Shown here piece by piece: positions 18,005 through 26,232 of a stretch of DNA of 64,000 bases. The notes beneath the pieces are model-generated. The model made no database searches. It was given only the letters and a program-made list of their open reading frames with translations, and had not been told where the DNA came from. Source of the stretch: Desulfovibrio sp. UCD-KL4C (GTDB lineage Bacteria > Desulfobacterota > Desulfovibrionia > Desulfovibrionales > Desulfovibrionaceae); NCBI RefSeq assembly GCF_006210265.1, contig NZ_VCNC01000008.1, positions 22,530 through 86,529 on the forward strand, given 5' to 3'. Made by a program: the position numbers and the translations under genes. Numbering within the stretch: the stretch's first letter is position 1; every line of letters begins with the position of its first letter.

Positions 18005-18639
18005 TTTGGTCCAAAGGTAAGGAATGCAGCTTCAGGAGCCATTTGAGTAAGAGGAGATGTTAATTCTTCTGCAATATCAAAATCCAGCTGAGCGGAAATC
18101 GTGTTTGGAAGATTTTTGATTTTATTTTGCGGGTCCATCTGAAACGCAGTGTATAAACTTTTATCAATATTGGTTGCTACAATGGTATGCTTTTTATTGT
18201 CTTCGATAACCTTACAGGGAATGAAGAACTCATAAATAAGAGTACCTTCCGCAATTGATGGGGTAAATTCGGTTGCTTCTGTAGCCATATACGGCTGTCC
18301 ATCAATCAGAATGGTTGTAAAGAAATTGAAATCTTTAAGATTGATAAAAGCCCCATCTCTAAGGGCTTTTGCTTCTTTTTTTGAAAGGATGCCGTTGTGG
18401 TTTGTATCAAAATCCCCAAGAATCATTGATGCAAACATTTCGTCAAACCACCATTTTTCCCTAATCCCTTTAAGTCCTTGTGAGTCGAATTCAAAGGTTA
18501 AAGAACTGTCCACAAAAACATGCGGGTGCGCTTCGGCCTGATTCGGGACAAGCAAGGTTAGTTGTGGAATTGTAATTAAAAAAAACAGTGGGAGAGTATA
18601 ACTGATTTTTTTAAATAGTAACTTCGTATCAATTTTCAT
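18001..18639 (-). CDS. DUF1007 periplasmic protein, partner of NicO permease
   Basis: A 212-residue exported protein of the DUF1007 family. A signal peptide spans about residues 1-37, ending at NQAEAHPHVF. The mature protein begins with HPHVFVD, histidines usual at the N-terminus of this family and likely metal ligands. Residues 78-90 (DFDTNHNGILSKK) look like an EF-hand-type loop. The family is almost always next to NicO efflux genes and is thought to act as a periplasmic accessory for metal handling. Here it overlaps the permease by ATGA. The start at 18639 follows a GGGGGAACA-type purine stretch. Confidence 0.85.
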   Translation of the reverse strand: MKIDTKLLFKKISYTLPLFFLITIPQLTLLVPNQAEAHPHVFVDSSLTFEFDSQGLKGIREKWWFDEMFASMILGDFDTNHNGILSKKEAKALRDGAFINLKDFNFFTTILIDGQPYMATEATEFTPSIAEGTLIYEFFIPCKVIEDNKKHTIVATNIDKSLYTAFQMDPQNKIKNLPNTISAQLDFDIAEELTSPLTQMAPEAAFLTFGPK

Positions 18640-18699
18640 GGGGGAACAATGGGAGAAGGCTACTATTGTGTCAAGTTTAAGGAAGTTTTTTTCTATAAA

Positions 18700-18734
18700 A
18701 AAAGACCTCTGCTGAGTAAGTTAAGAGGTCTTTT
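18700..18734 (-). terminator. Terminator after the TetR gene
   Basis: An 11-bp perfect stem (AAAAGACCTCT with AGAGGTCTTTT) and a 13-base loop, followed on the minus strand by a T run. It separates the upstream TetR gene from the DUF1007-NicO operon. Confidence 0.88.
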
Positions 18735-18759
18735 AAATTAGCAGTGATTACCGTAAAAT

Positions 18760-19341
18760 TTAACGTGATCTGATACTTCTGGTTACGAATTCTGTTGTTT
18801 CTTCATATAAATTAGGCAGATCATACGGTGAAAGGAATCTAGTTCTAACTGTACCTACAATGTTGGAATAAATAATAGTGGTAGTGTCATCAACTGAGAC
18901 TTCTCTTATGGAACCGTCTTCAATTCCGCGTTCTACACATTCTCGGATTATATTTAAAAGCTGTTGAAATTTGATTGTAATCTTTGTCCGGTCCATATCA
19001 ATCTGCACGTCACTGAAAGGAGAACAGCGAAGCAGAAGAGGGAAAGTGTTGCGATATTTCAAAGTGAATTGCAGATAACTTCTCATGAAGGTTGCAACCC
19101 CATCAATTCCTGAAGTTGTTTCGCGAATCTCAGCTGTCAAATATTCCATGAGGTTCTCAACAAGGGCAATGCCGGCTGTTAGAAACAGTTCTTCTTTTGA
19201 TCCGAAATAGTGCGAGACTAGTCCGAAAGCTACTCCGGCCCGTTCGGAAATCATTTTTACGGTTGTTCCGGCATATCCGTAACGTCCGAAAGTTTCCTGC
19301 GCAGCATAAAGTATGGCATCTTTTTTGTTTTTACCTTTCAT
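18760..19341 (-). CDS. TetR-family transcriptional regulator
   Basis: A 193-residue TetR-type repressor. Residues 1-50 form the DNA-binding domain (ILYAAQETFGRYGYAGTTVKMISERAGVAFGLVSHYFGSKEELF in blocks; HYFGSKEEL is the typical end of the recognition helix). The rest is the variable helical ligand-binding domain. The ligand is unknown. It is upstream of the NicO/DUF1007 pair on the same strand but a terminator intervenes, so control of that pair would be in trans. Its own start follows a GGTA-type weak ribosome site. Confidence 0.9.
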   Translation of the reverse strand: MKGKNKKDAILYAAQETFGRYGYAGTTVKMISERAGVAFGLVSHYFGSKEELFLTAGIALVENLMEYLTAEIRETTSGIDGVATFMRSYLQFTLKYRNTFPLLLRCSPFSDVQIDMDRTKITIKFQQLLNIIRECVERGIEDGSIREVSVDDTTTIIYSNIVGTVRTRFLSPYDLPNLYEETTEFVTRSIRSR

Positions 19342-19585
19342 AGGTACTCTCTGGCAAAGTTGAGGTTGGCGGTTTAGCTATTTTCATTAGTATTCTTTCG
19401 TTTTCCGGTCAAATTATCTGTAAAATATATGGAAGTTTTATTTAATCATATTAATTGGGAGATCTTTTGAGTATTTTCATAAGTGATAGGTAGTAAGCAA
19501 AATGATATTATTACATAATGCAGATGCAACTTGAAAGTTACTATGTTGTTTTTATAAAATGAATTGAAAATAAGGAGAAGCTGAA

Positions 19586-19885
19586 ATGTCTGGATTTAAT
19601 GCTGGATATGTCCCTGTTATATTATTGATTATCGGAGCTACTTTTATTCCTATATGGTTAGGATTACGGCTTAGAAAGATTAAGCCGGGAATTCTTTGGA
19701 TGGGAATGTTGCTTTGTTTGTTGTTCGGTCCGTTGGGGCAGGTCTATGTGAAGGGTTGTATTCCTTGGATAATAATTCTTATAGGGGTACTTGTCGGAGT
19801 CCAGCAACTAGTTCCGCAAAATATGGCTTTGCTTGTTATGCTACTCGCTTCACCGCTTGTTATGTTTTATAGGCTTAGTCGTTAA
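19586..19885 (+). CDS. Small membrane protein, three hydrophobic helices
   Basis: A 99-residue, strongly hydrophobic protein with about three membrane segments (residues about 7-25, 35-55 and 60-95). A short basic loop (RLRKIKPG) at 28-35 suggests the cytoplasmic side. A good ribosome site (AAGGAG) precedes the ATG. It lies between two TetR genes that point the other way, and is likely a target of one of them, although no operator is evident. No family was recognised. Confidence 0.7.
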   Translation: MSGFNAGYVPVILLIIGATFIPIWLGLRLRKIKPGILWMGMLLCLLFGPLGQVYVKGCIPWIIILIGVLVGVQQLVPQNMALLVMLLASPLVMFYRLSR

Positions 19886-19911
19886 AAATGCATTAAAATT
19901 TATTTGTCCAT

Positions 19912-20538
19912 TTATATTTGCGGGAAAAGTAATCCCTTGAGCATGCAATGCATGGCATGCTCAAGCCTTTCCCAGCCTATTTCATCCTGTAGGCTCACTC
20001 CTCCGTATGTCTTGGTGTTTAATGAACGGATGGCTAGATAAGAAATTCCTCCACCTACGAGGGCTATTGCTGCCGCAAGGTCTACTTCGTCAGGCACATC
20101 AGGGCCTAAATTCTCAAAAAATTCCAAGGCTGTCCTTACGCGCACATCTTCCAGTTCCTCTGATAAATCAGATCGTTCAAGCATTTCCCAAGCCATAATC
20201 CTTAAGGTTTCGGGCCTTTCTTCAAGTTCCTTGCGGAGTGAAAGAAAGTATGCACCGACCTGCTTTTCCGGGCAGATATTTGGGAAATCTTCTGGCGCAT
20301 TGGCTAAAAGTTCTTCGGTGCTGGGCCAATAGAAACTTGATTCACCGAGGTCGCTTAAAAGATTTTTAAGCCCCTTATAGTTATGGAAAATAATTTTTCT
20401 GGAAATACCTGCTCTTAAGGCTATTTCATCAACAGTAAGACGGGTGAAGCCTGTTTGTGCCAGACACTTGTATGCAGCATGGAGTATTTTCTTACGTGTG
20501 TCAGTAAGTGTATTTATAGGAACAAGTTTTAGACCCAT
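19912..20538 (-). CDS. TetR-family transcriptional regulator
   Basis: A 208-residue TetR-type regulator. The HTH is in residues about 12-60 (AAYKCLAQTGFTRLTVDEIA, then AGISRKIIFHNYKGLKNLL). The ligand domain has no recognisable binding motif. It diverges from butyrate kinase across 227 bases that contain an inverted repeat TGAGTTAT...ATAACTCA just upstream of its own start. The arrangement suggests that it controls itself and possibly the butyrate kinase gene. It is convergent with the small membrane protein gene, with 26 bases between the stops. Confidence 0.88.
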   Translation of the reverse strand: MGLKLVPINTLTDTRKKILHAAYKCLAQTGFTRLTVDEIALRAGISRKIIFHNYKGLKNLLSDLGESSFYWPSTEELLANAPEDFPNICPEKQVGAYFLSLRKELEERPETLRIMAWEMLERSDLSEELEDVRVRTALEFFENLGPDVPDEVDLAAAIALVGGGISYLAIRSLNTKTYGGVSLQDEIGWERLEHAMHCMLKGLLFPQI

Positions 20539-20558
20539 TTAAATCCGTCCGCAAAGTT

Positions 20559-20596
20559 TGAGTTATGAATCGAAAGTTCAATCCTGTTATAACTCA
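20559..20596. promoter_or_regulatory. Inverted repeat, candidate TetR operator
   Basis: TGAGTTAT at 20559-20566 and ATAACTCA at 20589-20596 are perfect 8-base complements with a 22-base spacer. They lie 20-58 bases upstream of the TetR start and in the region shared with the divergent buk gene. TetR dimers bind such symmetric sites, although the spacer is longer than usual. Supported by symmetry and position only. Confidence 0.35.
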
Positions 20597-20765
20597 TGAA
20601 TGTCTGTTTGATCTTAGTCAAGAAGGTTTCGTGTTAAGTTAATGTAAGTTAGCGCGTATGAATTAAAATTTCATCAAAGTAATATGAACTAAAAAACTTT
20701 AACTTTTCTTCGTTTTCTCGCATAGTAAGAGCATCATACTTTGAAATGTTCTTACGAGGAAAAAG

Positions 20766-21860
20766 ATGGAATATAAAATTCTTGTAATAAATCCCGGTTC
20801 AACTTCTACAAAAATTGCAATTTTCTGTAATAGTGAACTCTGTTTTGATGCAGAGATACAGCATCCTCGTGAGATAATAGATAAATATTCTACTGTAATT
20901 GACCAGAAAGAATTCCGTACTGCGCAGGTTTCTTCATTAATTGAAGATTCTTTAAAGGATGGTTCACCTGACATTGTTGTCGGAAGGGGTGGTTTGCTTA
21001 GACCTATTCCAGGTGGTGCTTATTTAGTAAATGCTGAAATGATTACTGATCTTGAAAGTGAAAAATACGGATCTCATCCTTGCAACCTCGGGGCAATTAT
21101 TGCCCGCGATTTAGCTGCAAAGTGGTCAGTTCCTGCGATGATAATGGATCCGGTTGTTACCGACGAGATGGAGCCGGTCGCAAAAGTGACTGGTTTTCCT
21201 GAAATTACTCGCAGAAGCGTTTTTCATGCGCTCAGTCAAAGAGGCGTAGCGAGAACTGTTTCCGCAAAACTCGGCATTGAATATGAGAAAAGTAAATTTA
21301 TTGTGGCCCATATCGGGGGTGGGGTATCAATCGGGGCTCATAGATACGGATTAATTGTAGACGTGATAAATGGACTTGACGGAGAAGGACCGTTTACGCC
21401 TGAAAGATCAGGAAGTCTGCCGCTTTTGCCTGTACTTGATTTATTAAATTCAGGTAAGTTTTCTTATGATGAATTGTGCAAAAAAATAACCTCCGGCTCC
21501 GGTGTCTTTGGACTGCTCGGTACAAATGACTTGCGGGAAGTTGAGGCCCGTATTGACGCTGGAGATAAAGAAGCAAAGCTTGTTTTTGATGCGCTTACAT
21601 ACAATCTGGCTAAATATATAAGCTCATTTGTTCCGGCTTTGATGAAAGATGACGCTATAAATCCTGTGAATGCAATTATCCTCACCGGCGGGGGGGCTAG
21701 AAGTCGAATCCTTGTCAGTGCTGTGAAAGATATGATTAGCTCTATTGCCGAAGTACATGCTGTAACGGGGTTGGAAGAGATGGAAGTAATGGCACGCGGT
21801 GGGCTGGCTGTACTCCGTAATGCCTTGAATCCTATTGAATATTTATCAGATCCTTCATAA
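20766..21860 (+). CDS. buk: Butyrate kinase
   Basis: Butyrate kinase interconverts butyryl phosphate + ADP and butyrate + ATP; branched-chain fatty acids can also be substrates. The 364-residue length is typical. Acetokinase-superfamily motifs are present: INPGSTSTKIAIF (residues 7-19), GRGGLLRPIPGGAY (about 74-87), VAHIGGGVSIGAH (about 179-191), ERSGSLPLLP and LTGGGARSR near the end. No phosphotransbutyrylase gene is adjacent, which is unusual because ptb-buk normally form an operon. The start codon sits six bases after a GAGGA ribosome site. It is divergent from a TetR gene. Confidence 0.94.
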   Translation: MEYKILVINPGSTSTKIAIFCNSELCFDAEIQHPREIIDKYSTVIDQKEFRTAQVSSLIEDSLKDGSPDIVVGRGGLLRPIPGGAYLVNAEMITDLESEKYGSHPCNLGAIIARDLAAKWSVPAMIMDPVVTDEMEPVAKVTGFPEITRRSVFHALSQRGVARTVSAKLGIEYEKSKFIVAHIGGGVSIGAHRYGLIVDVINGLDGEGPFTPERSGSLPLLPVLDLLNSGKFSYDELCKKITSGSGVFGLLGTNDLREVEARIDAGDKEAKLVFDALTYNLAKYISSFVPALMKDDAINPVNAIILTGGGARSRILVSAVKDMISSIAEVHAVTGLEEMEVMARGGLAVLRNALNPIEYLSDPS

Positions 21861-22108
21861 AAATTAATAAGTAAGTATATTGTTGTTGCACACGAAATAG
21901 TTTGAGCGTAAAATAATCTATACTAAAAAGGTATGAAACTGTGATACGTTCTTTATCTTGCTTATGTAGAGGGAGAACTCAAGCATTTGCTTTTTGTCTT
22001 CACAATAGCTGAGAAGTGCGTATATTTTAATAATAACAGAGTCGTCCGGTTAATTCTGGAAAATGACTTTAAAATATTCATCCCGGCAATCGGGACGCGG
22101 AGAATATC

Positions 22109-22945
22109 ATGTGGGAATATACAGACAAAGTTCGAGAACATTTTTTGAACCCAAAGAATAGCGGTACCATTGAAAATGCAGATGCTGTTGGTGAAGTTGG
22201 AAGTCTTTCCTGCGGAGATGCGTTACGCCTTTTTCTTAAGATAGATGATGAAGGTCGCATTGAAGATGCAAAGTTTCAGACTTTCGGCTGTGCAAGTGCC
22301 ATTGCTTCAAGCTCGGTTTTAACTGAGATGGTAAAGGGAATGACTATTGAAGAAGCTGAAAAGGTTACTAATAAAGATATAGCAGATGCTCTCGGAGGAC
22401 TGCCAAAGGAAAAGATGCACTGTTCTGTAATGGGGCAGGAAGCTCTTGATGATGCAATCAGGTGTTACAGAGGGCTGGATGTTGCGCCGGCACCGGAAGG
22501 TGAAATTGTCTGTAAGTGTTTCGGAGTTACCGACTTGCAGATTAAGAAGGCCGTCCTTGAAAATAAGCTGACGACACTTGAAGAAGTAACCAACTTTACC
22601 AAGGCCGGCGGCGGATGTGAGGACTGTCACGGTAGAATCAAGGAGATCATCGACGAAGTCCGTTTTGGTGCTCCTGATGTGAAGCCTCTTGAGGTAAAGC
22701 CGGTTAAGCTAACCAACATCAAGCGGTTTCAGCTTGTTTCACAGACAATTGAAGAAGAAATCCGCCCGGCTCTCCATAAGGACGGAGGAGATATAGAGCT
22801 TGTTGATATTGAAGGAACGGTTGTGATTGTTTCCCTGCGAGGATCCTGTGTAGGATGTCCTTCCAGCAATTTGACGCTTAAGGATTTTGTTGAGCGCAGG
22901 CTGAAGGAAACAGTTGAAGAAGCCATAACCGTCAGGGAGGCTTAA
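22109..22945 (+). CDS. nifU: Modular Fe-S cluster scaffold NifU
   Basis: A 278-residue three-part NifU. Residues 1-125 are an IscU-type scaffold with cluster ligands Cys35 (SCGD), Cys61 (FGCAS) and Cys105 (MHCSV). Residues 130-180 are a BFD-like [2Fe-2S] domain with Cys135, Cys137, Cys170 and Cys173. Residues 205-278 are the C-terminal NifU domain with Cys247 and Cys250 (CVGC). It receives sulfur from NifS, encoded one base downstream. This version serves general Fe-S assembly in many anaerobes lacking the Isc set; no nitrogenase genes are visible here. A small hairpin (TCCCG-5-CGGGA, 22081-22095) just before the GGAG ribosome site may affect translation. Confidence 0.96.
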   Translation: MWEYTDKVREHFLNPKNSGTIENADAVGEVGSLSCGDALRLFLKIDDEGRIEDAKFQTFGCASAIASSSVLTEMVKGMTIEEAEKVTNKDIADALGGLPKEKMHCSVMGQEALDDAIRCYRGLDVAPAPEGEIVCKCFGVTDLQIKKAVLENKLTTLEEVTNFTKAGGGCEDCHGRIKEIIDEVRFGAPDVKPLEVKPVKLTNIKRFQLVSQTIEEEIRPALHKDGGDIELVDIEGTVVIVSLRGSCVGCPSSNLTLKDFVERRLKETVEEAITVREA

Positions 22946-22946
22946 G

Positions 22947-24134
22947 ATGCGTTCAGTATATCTTGATAACAATGCAACAACAATGGTTGCCCCTGAAGTA
23001 CGTGAAGCAATTTTACCCTTGCTTGAATCTGAATATGGAAATCCTTCCAGTATGCATGGTCTTGGTGGAAGTTCAGGAAAATTATTGTCGGAAGCTCGTG
23101 AAAGAGTTGCAGCCGGATTAGGTTGCAGTCCTTCAGAAATAATATTTACCTCATGTGGAACCGAAAGCGATAATACCGCAATCCATTCAGCAACTGAATC
23201 ACAGCCTGAGAAGAAGCATATTATCACTACCCGTGTGGAACATCCTGCGGTCTTAAATGTGGCTAAGCATTTTGAGCGAAAAGGGTATGACATAACTCTT
23301 CTTAGTGTTGATTCCGAGGGACGTATGGATCTCGATCAGCTTCGTAAAGCGATCAGACCGGACACTGCTCTTGTTTCAGTTATGTATGCAAACAATGAGT
23401 CCGGTGTTATTTCTCCTATTGAAGAAATGGTCCAGATCACAAAGGAACGCGGGGTTCTTTTTCATACCGATGCAGTTCAAGCTATAGGAAAAATTCCTAT
23501 TGATTTGAAAACGTTGCCTGTGGATTATCTGGCCCTGTCAGGGCATAAGATTCATGCTCCCAAGGGAGTAGGTGTTCTCTTTTTACGTCGCAATACTCCA
23601 TTCAGACCATTTATGCTGGGCGGACATCAAGAACTAGGGCGCAGGGGCGGAACTGAAAATATTCCGGGCATTGTTGGACTCGGTATGGCTATGGACCTTG
23701 CGGGTAAGCATATTGGAGAAGAAAATACCAGAGTTCGTGCAATGCGTGACAGGCTTGAAAAAGGACTTATGGCGACGATTCCTGATGCCATGGTGAATGG
23801 TGTCGGAGCTGAAAGGCTACCTAACACTTTGAGTATTGCGTTCAAGTATATTGAAGGGGAAGCAATGCTTCTTTTGCTTGATCAGTTCGGTATCTGTGCA
23901 AGCTCCGGTTCTGCGTGTACATCTGGCAGTCTGGAACCTTCACATGTTCTCCGTGCAATGGGAGTCCCATTTACTTACGCCCACGGTTCGCTCAGATTCT
24001 CCTTGTCCGTTTACAATACTGACGAAGATATTGATCTGGTTTTAAAAGAACTTCCACCGATCATCAGCAGATTGCGTGAATTTTCACCGTTCAGACGCGG
24101 TGATGAAGGCTTAGACTGGGTAGAAGATCATTAA
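22947..24134 (+). CDS. nifS: Cysteine desulfurase NifS
   Basis: A PLP enzyme that removes sulfur from cysteine to form alanine and an enzyme persulfide for NifU. It has 395 residues. The PLP lysine is Lys201 in LSGHKIHAPKG and the catalytic cysteine is Cys324 in SSGSACTSG, within the mobile loop of class I (NifS/IscS) desulfurases. EHPAVL and HTDAVQAIGK are further family motifs. It starts one base after the nifU stop, so the two are coupled. A terminator after the gene separates it at least partly from cysK. Confidence 0.96.
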   Translation: MRSVYLDNNATTMVAPEVREAILPLLESEYGNPSSMHGLGGSSGKLLSEARERVAAGLGCSPSEIIFTSCGTESDNTAIHSATESQPEKKHIITTRVEHPAVLNVAKHFERKGYDITLLSVDSEGRMDLDQLRKAIRPDTALVSVMYANNESGVISPIEEMVQITKERGVLFHTDAVQAIGKIPIDLKTLPVDYLALSGHKIHAPKGVGVLFLRRNTPFRPFMLGGHQELGRRGGTENIPGIVGLGMAMDLAGKHIGEENTRVRAMRDRLEKGLMATIPDAMVNGVGAERLPNTLSIAFKYIEGEAMLLLLDQFGICASSGSACTSGSLEPSHVLRAMGVPFTYAHGSLRFSLSVYNTDEDIDLVLKELPPIISRLREFSPFRRGDEGLDWVEDH

Positions 24135-24168
24135 TAAACAAAGGTTTTAAGTAATTTGATTATTATTG

Positions 24169-24210
24169 CGGACGGGGAACATTTTGAACAGGTTTCTCGT
24201 CCGTGTTTTT
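24169..24210 (+). terminator. Terminator between nifS and cysK
   Basis: A 12-bp stem including two G-T pairs (24169-24180 with 24192-24203) is followed by TGTTTTTT. It ends the nifU-nifS transcript; cysK may have its own promoter (TTGACT near 24219, TATATA-like box near 24245). Confidence 0.8.
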
Positions 24211-24303
24211 TGGTAGGAGTTGACTCTGTAAAATAAGTTGCTACCTATATATCTTAGGCGGAAGCGGCTGTTTTTTAAGCTCTAAAACGAAAACGAGGGG
24301 CAG

Positions 24304-25227
24304 ATGAACATACATGACTCAATGATTTCACTGGTTGGCGATACTCCGATGGTTAAACTTAACCGTACTGCAGAAGGCTGTGTAGCTACTGTTGCAGCCA
24401 AGCTTGAGTTCTTTAATCCATGTTCGTCCGTTAAAGATCGTATCGGTGTATCAATGATTGAAGAGGCTGAGAAACGTGGAGATCTTAAAAAAGGATCAAT
24501 CGTTGTTGAGCCTACCAGCGGAAATACCGGAATAGGTCTTGCCTTCGTATGCGCTGTAAAGGGGTATAGGCTTATTTTGACCATGCCTGAGAGCATGAGT
24601 CAGGAAAGAAAGGATTTACTTAAAGGGTTCGGAGCGGAGCTTGTTTTAACTCCCGCACCTAAAGGCATGAGCGGAGCGATTGAGAAGGCCCGTGAAATTG
24701 CCTCTGAAAATCCTGGTTCTTTTTTACCCATGCAGTTTGCAAATAAAGATAATCCCAAAGCTCATCGTGCTGGAACCGCAGAAGAAATCTGGCGGGATAC
24801 CGATGGTAAAATAGATATTTTTGTGTGTGGAGTCGGTACTGGCGGTACAATCACAGGTGTTGGATCTGTTCTGAAAGAACGTAATTCTGACATAAAAATT
24901 GTTGCAGTTGAGCCGTCTAAGTCTCCTGTTCTATCTGGTGGAGATCCTTCTCCACATGGCATTCAGGGTATCGGAGCCGGATTTGTACCTGAGGTGCTTC
25001 AAACCGAAGTTCTTGATGAAGTCTTTAAAGTTGACGATGCGGACGCTTTGAGGGGGGCTCACAGCCTTATGGTGGAAGAAGGTATTTTATGTGGAATTTC
25101 TGCCGGAGCCGCGGCCCATGCTGCAATTGAAATTGCAAAACGTGAAGAAAATAAAGATAAGCTGGTAGTTTTCATCGTTCCTGACACAGGCGAACGGTAT
25201 TTAAGCACCGCGCTTTTTAAGGAATAA
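24304..25227 (+). CDS. cysK: Cysteine synthase (O-acetylserine sulfhydrylase)
   Basis: Condenses O-acetylserine with sulfide to cysteine. It has 307 residues with PLP lysine Lys44 in SSVKDRIG, the substrate loop TSGNTG at 71-76, and the PLP phosphate loop GVGTGGTITG in the second half. PDTGERYLST is the usual C-terminal motif. Serine acetyltransferase, which makes its substrate, is encoded 10 bases downstream, so both are one operon. Cysteine made here can feed NifS just upstream. CysM is an alternative label, but the length and motifs favour CysK. Confidence 0.96.
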   Translation: MNIHDSMISLVGDTPMVKLNRTAEGCVATVAAKLEFFNPCSSVKDRIGVSMIEEAEKRGDLKKGSIVVEPTSGNTGIGLAFVCAVKGYRLILTMPESMSQERKDLLKGFGAELVLTPAPKGMSGAIEKAREIASENPGSFLPMQFANKDNPKAHRAGTAEEIWRDTDGKIDIFVCGVGTGGTITGVGSVLKERNSDIKIVAVEPSKSPVLSGGDPSPHGIQGIGAGFVPEVLQTEVLDEVFKVDDADALRGAHSLMVEEGILCGISAGAAAHAAIEIAKREENKDKLVVFIVPDTGERYLSTALFKE

Positions 25228-25237
25228 GGTTGATAGA

Positions 25238-26143
25238 ATGGTAAGTAAAATAGCTGCTCCAATGTTGTCAGATGTCGTTGATGCTCTTTGTGAGGAAGAA
25301 TCATATCAGGCCGTTTACCATATGCCTGAACATGATCGCCCGATGCCTTCACTTGAAGCACTTGGAGAACTTGTGGAACGTCTCCGTTCCGTACTTTTCC
25401 CCGGATATTTCGGTGATTCAGAAATTCGCCCTGATACCATGCGCTATCACATAGGCGGCAGTCTTGATATTGCCTACAGGTTGCTTGTAGAGCAGATTTC
25501 ACGCGGGCATTGCTTTTTTTGCAAAACTGACGAACGCAATTGCAATGATTGCGATGCTCAAGCAAAGCGTATTGCCGGTGAATTTATGTCCAAGCTTCCG
25601 CATATTCGTAAGCTTCTAGCAACTGATGTGCAAGCCGCCTACGTAGGTGATCCCGCTTCCAAAAGCCCGGGTGAAACTATTTTCTGTTATCCGAGCATCA
25701 CTGCTTTGACTCATCACCGCATTGCTCATGAACTTTATAAGCTGAATGTGGATTTGATTCCAAGAATTATCGGTGAAATGGCCCATTCTAAAACCGGAAT
25801 TGATATTCATCCCGGAGCCCAGATCGGAGAACATTTCTTTATTGATCATGGAACAGGTACTGTTATCGGTGAAACCTGTGTTATCGGGCGTAATGTCCGT
25901 CTTTATCAGGGTGTAACCCTTGGTGCTAAGAGCTTTCCACAGGATGATTCCGGTAATTTAATTAAGGGTATCGCCCGTCATCCAATAGTAGAAGATGATG
26001 TTATTGTTTATTCCGGAGCTACTATTTTAGGCAGAGTTACTATCGGTAAAGGTACTGTTATCGGTGGTAATGTCTGGATTACCAGATCTGTTGCTGCCGG
26101 AGAAAGGTTGCTTCAAGATAAGGAGCAGGATCTTAATATGTAA
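25238..26143 (+). CDS. cysE: Serine O-acetyltransferase with an N-terminal Cys4 cluster
   Basis: Acetylates serine with acetyl-CoA as the first step of cysteine synthesis. The 301-residue protein has an alpha-helical N-terminal domain and a left-handed beta-helix of hexapeptide repeats from about 185. Catalytic residues are seen in GIDIHPGAQIG and FIDHGTG (His191, Asp203, His204). Unlike the enterobacterial enzyme, it has Cys92, Cys95, Cys102 and Cys105 (CX2CX6CX2C) in the helical domain, a possible metal or redox site. It is co-transcribed with cysK. A decayed relative lies at 30187-30279, on the other side of the cytochrome operon. Confidence 0.95.
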   Translation: MVSKIAAPMLSDVVDALCEEESYQAVYHMPEHDRPMPSLEALGELVERLRSVLFPGYFGDSEIRPDTMRYHIGGSLDIAYRLLVEQISRGHCFFCKTDERNCNDCDAQAKRIAGEFMSKLPHIRKLLATDVQAAYVGDPASKSPGETIFCYPSITALTHHRIAHELYKLNVDLIPRIIGEMAHSKTGIDIHPGAQIGEHFFIDHGTGTVIGETCVIGRNVRLYQGVTLGAKSFPQDDSGNLIKGIARHPIVEDDVIVYSGATILGRVTIGKGTVIGGNVWITRSVAAGERLLQDKEQDLNM

Positions 26144-26173
26144 TTTAAGAAATTGCTTAAATATTGTACCAAT

Positions 26174-26209
26174 AAAAATGGCTGGGAGTTTTAACTCCCA
26201 GCCATTTTT
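26174..26209. terminator. Bidirectional terminator between cysE and the cytochrome operon
   Basis: A perfect 17-bp stem (AAAAATGGCTGGGAGTT with its complement) with a 2-base nominal loop and T tracts in both directions. It lies between convergent cysE (plus) and the 516-residue cytochrome protein (minus). Confidence 0.93.
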
Positions 26210-26232
26210 CTATTTCTGTTTTCTCGGCTGTC

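Noticed and set aside
22739..23293. 184-residue open frame opposite nifU/nifS
   Set aside because: Antisense shadow of two strongly supported genes; no recognisable domain.
22109..24134. Nitrogen fixation island
   Set aside because: nifU and nifS here are the general Fe-S assembly pair; no nifHDK or accessory genes are present.
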